This document shows positions 6,130-12,002 of a DNA stretch of 13,954 nt, one piece after another. Position 1 is the stretch's first letter, and each line of letters opens with the position of its first letter. The stretch lies in NCBI GenBank assembly GCA_934090775.1, contig CAKOKF010000022.1:1-13954 (forward strand). The letters run 5' to 3'. A program made the translations under genes and the position numbers. Below the pieces are notes generated by a model. The model searched no databases. It had not been told where the DNA came from and saw only the letters and a list, made by a program, of their open reading frames with translations. This DNA is from an uncultured Bacilli bacterium (lineage in GTDB: Bacteria > Bacillota_I > Bacilli_A > RF39 > UBA660).

Positions 6130-9117
6130 TTAATTTTTTTGACCAAATAAGGCAATAATTTCATCCCAATTATTAATACTTTCTAAAGTTATATCACTTT
6201 TAAATAAAACACTATAATTATAAGTTAAATCATTAAAATAATTATCAATTAAATAAGGAATAATAGTAATTAATTTATCTTGAATTTTTACACTTAATTT
6301 TATTTCTTTATCTAAGGAAACTTTACTAAATATCATCTTGAATTTATCTAAATACATCTTATGTTTAATTAAAACAATATCCTCATCACTAGAGTTAATT
6401 GGCATTATATAATCATTTAAGCCTTTAAGATATTCATCTTTGTAAGCTTGTTTTACGATATCAGTACCAATATATCTACTAGCTAAGCCTTTAAAGTAAT
6501 TAATAATATTAATTGTTTCCATATAAACTTTACTATAATTTTTAAGATCTAAATCATTAGTTAAATTAATAATACTAATATAATCTAATTTTAATTCAAT
6601 CTTATTAACATTAACTTTACCATTAAAATTAGTAATAGTTTGTTTATATTTATTAATACTTATTAAAGTTTCTTTATCGATTTCAATACTTGGCATAATA
6701 CCATAAGCTAAATAGTTAAGTAAAATAATCTTATCCGCATTATTAAATTTCTTTAGAATACCTTTTAATTTATTATTAATCTTCGTAAGCTTTATTTTTT
6801 CAATTCTTTCATACTTAATAATTTCATAGTAAGCCGGTCTGTTATAACCTAAGTTACTAATAATATCACTAATAGATATACCTTTTAAGAAAGGGTTAAT
6901 TATCTTATCTAAAGTAATATCTAATTTATAATTATAACGACTTAAATAGTCATTTAAAGTATTTATAAGATTAGTATTATCTTTAATAAACCAAGTAGAG
7001 TAAGACTTATTATCACTTAAGAAAGAACTAAAAGCTTCTAACTTTTTAATTTTAATAAACTCTTTAGTATATTTTTCTTGATAAGCATAATATAAGTTGT
7101 CTTTTAAGCGATAATTCTGATACTTAATTTTTAAGAATCTTTTAGCATACATTCTTATTTGATATTCTTCTAAATAATTATTATAGTTAATTAAGAAAGT
7201 TTTGATTGTTTGATAAGCATAATACTCACTAATTTTACTATATTCTAAGTAGTTTTGAAGTACTTCTTTAGTATTACTAATATTAGAGTACTTATAAGTA
7301 TTCATATTATTAACTAAATCAATTAATTTCGAATTTTTAAAGTCCTTACTTGTAATAATACTTAAGATTTCATCAATATCTATTTGATCATTAAAGTTTT
7401 TAAAGAAGTAAGATACAAAAGAGTTACCAATCTTATTTACCTCTTCTAAACAATTATATTGGTTACCATTTTCATATAATTCTTTCGTTTTAGTAAGACC
7501 AAACAAATGATAAGAAACAACAATACTTTTAAAGCTTTCTAAGTCATTAGTATTACATTCTAAGGTCGTATTACCTCTTATTAAGATTAAATCATATAAG
7601 TATTTGATATCTTCTTTTTCTTCACTACTTAAAGAAATATTAATGCCTAAAATAGTCTTTAAAGTATAATCATTAAATAATAAATCATAACGAATAGCAT
7701 CATTACTAATTAGTTTATTTAAATAATATTTAATTTCATCTAATCTTAGAACTTTAAGTAATTTAGGAGTATCAGTATAAATATTTAACTTACTATTGAT
7801 TAAGATATTTACGATATCATAAGTTTTTAACTTAGTATAAATATAAGGATAGCTTAAGTATTTAGAAGTTTCTATAGGACTAATAAGACTAAACATATTA
7901 TTTAACATCTTATTATCAGTTATATTAACTAAAGCAGGGGAGTCTAAGTAACCTGTAATAAAGATTTTATCATAAGCTCTTAAAGAAACATTAATATTCT
8001 TCATTTTACTTAAGATAGTGATATTTTGGAGCATATTAAAGACATTAGGAAAAGTCATCTTATTAATAATAGCTTCTAAATAATTATCAGGTAAGTTATT
8101 AACAAAGTTTTGATTACGAAGTAAAGTAACCCGTTCTTCTTCACTAAATTTATTATTAACTAAGTATACTAAAGTATCATTATGAAGTTTTAAAAGATAA
8201 GTATAATTACTCTTAAATAGATTTAATAGTTTATCATCGGGACTATATAAATAAATGGAATTATTGGGACACTTTTCTAAGTAATCACGAGTTAGATATT
8301 TAGTATTATTATTACTTAACATATTAAGTTCTTTAACGGTATTATTTAAATTACGAGAAAAGTTATGGGTAAGTAGAGAGGCTAGGTAATCTTTATCTAT
8401 TAATTTGATAGTTAGTTCGGGATTTAATTTAGCAAGAATAGTTGGTGTAATACTTAGGGCTTTCATTAAGTTATCTTTATCTAAGTTATAAAGAGTAATA
8501 CTATAATTTTTAGCATAGCGAATTAGACCAGTATTTATAAGTTTATTTAAGTCACTACCTAAATAATAATATTTATTAATATAGTTAGTAATAATATCAC
8601 TACGTAATTTAGAAAATAGTTCTTTTTTAGTTATTAAATCTTTAGGTAGGTCATTTAAGATAAGGGAGTTTTCCGGTATTTTTTTGATAATGGGATTTAC
8701 TAATTTTTCTAACATATCTTTTTTATTATTGATAGTATAGTTAATTCTTTTAATATCAAGATTAGATAAGAAGTTTTTACTATCAAGATAGTTTAATTTA
8801 GTGGGAGTATTAAGTTTATTCCAAAGACCTAGAGTTTGATAATAAGGAATATCAAGATTTAGAAGGGTAAGTTTTTCTTGAGTTGTAAGGTCCAATTTAT
8901 TAATAATTATCGCTAAGTAGCGGTCGAAGGCGTAGGCGTTATTGTTGCTACGATATTGCTCTAATCTTTTTAAGAAGTTTACTTTATCGGCATTTTGATT
9001 AAGAAAAGTAATGATATTATTTAATTTATCCTTTAACTCCGTACTTAAATTATCATCGGTATAAAGAGAATAATTTAAAATCTCATCTAAAAGTCTTCTA
9101 GTATTTTCCATATCCAT
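6130..9117 (-). CDS. Large helical repeat-like protein of unknown function
   Basis: Encodes 995 residues that I do not recognise. The start at 9117 (MDMENTRRLLDEIL) is preferred over the ATG at 9126: the ribosome binding site AAGGA (9132-9128) is 10 bases from 9117 but only one base from 9126. No signal peptide or membrane helix is visible, so it is probably cytoplasmic. About the first 500 residues look like an irregular helical solenoid of short Leu/Ile/Asn/Tyr-rich helices, with recurring turns such as LPKDLITK, LNPELTIK, YSPDDKLLN and LPDNYLEAI, roughly 20-30 residues apart. Around residues 745-770, GISISDIISNLGYNRPAYYEIIKYERI has the look of a helix-turn-helix, preceded and followed by helical segments. 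Asn, Lys, Ile and Tyr dominate, fitting the AT-rich genome. It is transcribed alone from an extended -10 promoter. A scaffold or DNA-associated role is only a guess. Confidence 0.88.
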   Translation of the reverse strand: MDMENTRRLLDEILNYSLYTDDNLSTELKDKLNNIITFLNQNADKVNFLKRLEQYRSNNNAYAFDRYLAIIINKLDLTTQEKLTLLNLDIPYYQTLGLWNKLNTPTKLNYLDSKNFLSNLDIKRINYTINNKKDMLEKLVNPIIKKIPENSLILNDLPKDLITKKELFSKLRSDIITNYINKYYYLGSDLNKLINTGLIRYAKNYSITLYNLDKDNLMKALSITPTILAKLNPELTIKLIDKDYLASLLTHNFSRNLNNTVKELNMLSNNNTKYLTRDYLEKCPNNSIYLYSPDDKLLNLFKSNYTYLLKLHNDTLVYLVNNKFSEEERVTLLRNQNFVNNLPDNYLEAIINKMTFPNVFNMLQNITILSKMKNINVSLRAYDKIFITGYLDSPALVNITDNKMLNNMFSLISPIETSKYLSYPYIYTKLKTYDIVNILINSKLNIYTDTPKLLKVLRLDEIKYYLNKLISNDAIRYDLLFNDYTLKTILGINISLSSEEKEDIKYLYDLILIRGNTTLECNTNDLESFKSIVVSYHLFGLTKTKELYENGNQYNCLEEVNKIGNSFVSYFFKNFNDQIDIDEILSIITSKDFKNSKLIDLVNNMNTYKYSNISNTKEVLQNYLEYSKISEYYAYQTIKTFLINYNNYLEEYQIRMYAKRFLKIKYQNYRLKDNLYYAYQEKYTKEFIKIKKLEAFSSFLSDNKSYSTWFIKDNTNLINTLNDYLSRYNYKLDITLDKIINPFLKGISISDIISNLGYNRPAYYEIIKYERIEKIKLTKINNKLKGILKKFNNADKIILLNYLAYGIMPSIEIDKETLISINKYKQTITNFNGKVNVNKIELKLDYISIINLTNDLDLKNYSKVYMETINIINYFKGLASRYIGTDIVKQAYKDEYLKGLNDYIMPINSSDEDIVLIKHKMYLDKFKMIFSKVSLDKEIKLSVKIQDKLITIIPYLIDNYFNDLTYNYSVLFKSDITLESINNWDEIIALFGQKN

Positions 9118-9147
9118 AATTATCATATCCTTATATTATATATACCC

Positions 9148-9153
9148 ATTATA
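9148..9153 (-). promoter_or_regulatory. Extended -10 promoter of the 995-residue gene
   Basis: On the minus strand the site reads TTGCTATAAT: a perfect TATAAT with the TGC extension. No good -35 is present; that position falls in the T tract of the upstream terminator (9170-9176). The predicted start is near 9141, about 24 bases before the start codon. Confidence 0.65.
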
Positions 9154-9169
9154 GCAAGAAAAAAACGAG

Positions 9170-9202
9170 AAAAAAAGCGCATATTGTAAGGATATGAGCT
9201 TT
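9170..9202 (-). terminator. Rho-independent terminator of the sortase gene
   Basis: On the minus strand an 11-position stem with one mismatch pairs 9202-9192 with 9184-9174 around a 7-base loop, followed by seven T (9176-9170). It lies 65 bases after the sortase stop codon. Confidence 0.78.
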
Positions 9203-9266
9203 TAAGTGAATTTTTAAGCAGTTTTAGAGATTTATTTAGTGACTTAAGTTGATTTTTTTTGATGAA

Positions 9267-10949
9267 TTAGTCTTCTTTAAGTAAGTCTTTTCTTAAAACA
9301 GCATGAACAACGAAACGATCTTGGGTATTAGCACACGTTGATAAAGTTAAAATTTTATCGTCGGCATTTATTTCAATATCACTTTTAAAAATAGAACGAC
9401 TACGAATTAAGTTAATAAAATTAAAGAATTCTTCTTGATTACTAAAATTAGTTTTTAAGTAGTCATCGGTAACTGGGATAGTGTAAGCAGCAAAGACTTC
9501 CCATTTCATTTCGGCATTAACATCATTATAAGTAATTAAGTTATCTTTAGCATTTTGGTACCAAGCTTTTTTACCAACAGTACTAAGAGTTCCAAACATA
9601 GTCTTACTATAGTAACGATTGTGGGCAAATATAATAGTATTTTGATCTAAGACAGTACCTGAATTAGCATAATTCATGAATACCCAACCATTATAATCAT
9701 AAGCTTTATTAAAATTATGTTTCAAATAATATTCATTATCAGTTGCTTGAACGATAGGATAATCAATGGTTGTTTCAGGAACATTTAACCAGCCAACCGT
9801 ATCACTATTTAAATCTTTTAAAGCCATAATAACCGGATTTTTTTCTTTGACAACTGGGGTCGGAGTTTCATTGTTATCGGGATTATCAGTATTTTGATTA
9901 TCGTCAGTATTATTATCAGGGGTTTCTATATCAGGATTACTAGGATTTTCATTGCTATTATTGTCATCGAAAGTAGGCGTTTCATCGGTATCATTGTCTT
10001 TAATCTTAGTATCAAGATATTCTGTGATATTATCTTTGATAGCATTAACATTTTCTAAAGACTTTTTATTATTATAGAAAACAAAGGCAAAAGCCATAAA
10101 ACTTAAAAGAATGATAATAAGACAACATGATTTAACGGTCGTAGCAATTAATTGTTTAATATAATTAGATTCAATATATTCACTAGAATAGGCTAGAATA
10201 ATATTAAGATGATATTTTTTATTTTCTTTTTTAATAACTTTAATACGTTCTATAATATCTTTATCAGTAATATTATCATGAATAGCAATCGTAACATTTT
10301 TAACACGTAATTCGGTTAGTAAATCGATAAGTGCTAGTAAATCAGTAGTTAAGAAACGATATAACTCAATAGTCTTTAAATACTTATTAATTTTAAAGAA
10401 TGTTTTTAAATCATTATAATCGTTAGTAACAATAGGACACATTAACTTAATAGTCTTAGCATAGAAAATAGCTGAATAGTTATTTAAGTCATTATTAGCC
10501 ATAAATTGAGAAGAAAATAAGACTTCTTGTTTAGAAATGACTTTAATGTTTTGCTTATCAAAAAGCTCAATTAAGTAAGTAGGAATTGATAAACATTCAA
10601 CTTCTTTTAAAGAATTAATTTTACTAATAGCTTCATAAGCTTCATAAGTAAAGTTTTCATTGGTATTCATTAAAACTTTATTAATAGGGGTATTTTTAAA
10701 ACAAGGAGCTACTGTACTTATAACATTCATGTCATTAGCAACGATTAAGTTAGTATTTTTTTCTAAACATATTTCTTTTAAGAAACTACTAACTAACTTT
10801 TGATTTTTAGCTATATAATCCAAAGAAAAAAGTAGTTTTTCATTACTGATAATATTAGTATTTAATAAAGTATTATCTAAATTTTTTTCTTTAACTATTA
10901 AATATATCTTTAAAGTTTGGTTTTTAAATTCTATTTCGATCTTTTGCAT
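9267..10949 (-). CDS. Class B sortase with a large N-terminal cytoplasmic domain
   Basis: Encodes 560 residues, more than twice the usual length of a sortase B (about 240). Sortases cut a sorting motif on secreted proteins and join them to the peptidoglycan. The catalytic domain covers about 375-555: DTVGWLNVPETTIDYPIVQ (383-401) is the typical class B opening, and GWVFMNYAN and TIIFAHNRY follow. His443, Cys539 in TLSTC and Arg545 form the expected His-Cys-Arg active site. A single membrane helix lies at about 273-292, followed by an Asp/Asn/Pro/Thr-rich stalk (about 318-366). Unusually, residues 1-265 precede the helix and should sit in the cytoplasm. They look like a soluble alpha/beta domain and match nothing I recognise. 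GAGG (10961-10958) lies 8 bases before the ATG. The NPDTG surface protein diverges from it on the other strand. Confidence 0.93.
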   Translation of the reverse strand: MQKIEIEFKNQTLKIYLIVKEKNLDNTLLNTNIISNEKLLFSLDYIAKNQKLVSSFLKEICLEKNTNLIVANDMNVISTVAPCFKNTPINKVLMNTNENFTYEAYEAISKINSLKEVECLSIPTYLIELFDKQNIKVISKQEVLFSSQFMANNDLNNYSAIFYAKTIKLMCPIVTNDYNDLKTFFKINKYLKTIELYRFLTTDLLALIDLLTELRVKNVTIAIHDNITDKDIIERIKVIKKENKKYHLNIILAYSSEYIESNYIKQLIATTVKSCCLIIILLSFMAFAFVFYNNKKSLENVNAIKDNITEYLDTKIKDNDTDETPTFDDNNSNENPSNPDIETPDNNTDDNQNTDNPDNNETPTPVVKEKNPVIMALKDLNSDTVGWLNVPETTIDYPIVQATDNEYYLKHNFNKAYDYNGWVFMNYANSGTVLDQNTIIFAHNRYYSKTMFGTLSTVGKKAWYQNAKDNLITYNDVNAEMKWEVFAAYTIPVTDDYLKTNFSNQEEFFNFINLIRSRSIFKSDIEINADDKILTLSTCANTQDRFVVHAVLRKDLLKED

Positions 10950-11022
10950 AATTATTACCTCGTACTTTTTAACTATAATATAATGATAACATAGTTTATA
11001 ATTATTTAAAAATATTTTTCTT
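10950..11022. promoter_or_regulatory. Divergent intergenic region, sortase side
   Basis: The promoter driving the minus-strand sortase must lie here, but the -10-like strings (TATTAT at 10980-10975, TATATT at 10982-10977 on the minus strand) lack a convincing -35. AACTAT (10971-10976) and ATAGTT (10991-10996) form an inverted repeat around the -10 candidates that could be an operator. Confidence 0.35.
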
Positions 11023-11037
11023 AAAGTAATTTACTTT
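11023..11037 (+). promoter_or_regulatory. Palindrome over the -35 of the surface-protein gene
   Basis: AAAGTAA (11023-11029) and TTACTTT (11031-11037) form a perfect inverted repeat about one central base. It covers the -35 box TTTACT (11030-11035), so it may bind a repressor. Confidence 0.4.
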
Positions 11038-11058
11038 TTCTTAGAAATTTGATATCAT
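11030..11058 (+). promoter_or_regulatory. Promoter of the NPDTG surface-protein gene
   Basis: TTTACT (11030-11035) and TATCAT (11053-11058) are 17 bases apart. The predicted start is near 11065, leaving a leader of about 37 bases. This excludes the in-frame ATG at 11063 as the translation start. Confidence 0.65.
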
Positions 11059-11101
11059 AAAAATGAAAAATAAGGGAAAGATAAATGTGAGAGGTAATTT
11101 T

Positions 11102-11815
11102 ATGAAAAAAATAAATAAGTTAATGGCTACTTTGTTAATCGGAGTAGTAGGGGTTATGGGAGTTGGTACTGTTTATGCTGATGAACCAAATACTAGTGGT
11201 AATGGCAGTAATGCAAGTGGTTCAAATAATGCAACAAACGTAGCTGCAAGTCTAGTTACAGTTGATTGTAATAGTACAACACTTGCTGTTGGTGCTTCGA
11301 CACTTTGTACAGTGTATGTAAAACCAAATGCAACTTTAGCTGCTAATACCGCAACAAAATCTGTAATAATAAATGCAAGTCAATCGAAATATTTAACCAT
11401 GAGTGATATTAAAGTAAATAATGGTTTTACACTTGTTAGTGAAGATATTAAAGATAAAACTTTAGCTAAAAATACTATTACACTTACTTATTCTGGTACA
11501 GCCTTAAAAGAAAATGAAAAAACAGCAATATTTTCATTTAATTTAAAATTAGAAGAAGAAGCTGCTAATATTAAAGATGGGGATTGTGGTCAAATTTGCA
11601 TTACAGGCGCTGTATTTGATTCTGATACTGCCAAAGTTGGTGATGATGGTAAGGCTTGTCCCAACATTATTATAACTAAACAAACTTGTGAAGGAAAAGA
11701 TTGTAATCCGGATACAGGGGAATTTATGAATTATGCAATTATTGCTGGTGTTGCTTCCGTTGCCTTAATTACTATTGTTATTTCAACAAGAAAGAAAAAA
11801 TTCTATACTGTTTAA
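11102..11815 (+). CDS. Secreted cysteine-rich wall protein with NPDTG sorting signal
   Basis: Encodes 237 residues. The start at 11102 (MKKINKLMATLL) follows GAGAGG (11089-11094) by 7 bases; the in-frame ATG at 11063 has no such site. A signal peptide (KK, hydrophobic 7-24, likely cut after VYA at residue 26) is followed by a Ser/Asn/Gly-rich linker. The body (about 45-170) has alternating strand-like segments resembling a cohesin-like or Ig-like beta-sandwich (low confidence). The C-terminus is a complete sorting signal: NPDTG (202-206), hydrophobic helix (about 209-229), then RKKK (230-233). NPxTx motifs are the kind cut by class B sortases, and a class B sortase is encoded divergently next door, so it is the likely substrate. 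The mature chain has seven cysteines, many for a Gram-positive surface protein. A terminator follows, so it is monocistronic. Confidence 0.9.
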   Translation: MKKINKLMATLLIGVVGVMGVGTVYADEPNTSGNGSNASGSNNATNVAASLVTVDCNSTTLAVGASTLCTVYVKPNATLAANTATKSVIINASQSKYLTMSDIKVNNGFTLVSEDIKDKTLAKNTITLTYSGTALKENEKTAIFSFNLKLEEEAANIKDGDCGQICITGAVFDSDTAKVGDDGKACPNIIITKQTCEGKDCNPDTGEFMNYAIIAGVASVALITIVISTRKKKFYTV

Positions 11816-11828
11816 TAATAATGATTTT

Positions 11829-11857
11829 AGAGGAAACTACGGTTTCTTTTTTTCTTT
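11829..11857 (+). terminator. Rho-independent terminator of the surface-protein gene
   Basis: A 9-bp stem pairs 11829-11837 with 11842-11850, with G-T wobbles, around the loop TACG. It continues into TTTCTTT and begins 13 bases after the stop. Confidence 0.8.
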
Positions 11858-11932
11858 AAGTAAATTTTAACTGAAAAAAGTAAAAAAGATGTGAAAATGT
11901 AAAATTTTTGAAGGAAATTAAGAGGTAAGCGG

Positions 11933-11945
11933 TAATATATATAAT
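11933..11945 (+). promoter_or_regulatory. Possible -10 region of the second ABC transporter
   Basis: TAATAT (11933-11938) and TATAAT (11940-11945) are candidate -10 boxes. TTGAAG (11908-11913) is 19 bases before the first, a loose -35. Neither pairing is ideal. Confidence 0.35.
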
Positions 11946-12002
11946 TAGAAGGACATAAAATTAAAAGTTTTTATAAACATTTATAAAGTTGGAGGATGTA
12001 GT

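Noticed and set aside
11063..11101. 13-codon N-terminal extension of the surface protein
   Set aside because: It lacks a ribosome binding site, coincides with the predicted transcription start, and would place a charged segment ahead of an otherwise perfect signal peptide.
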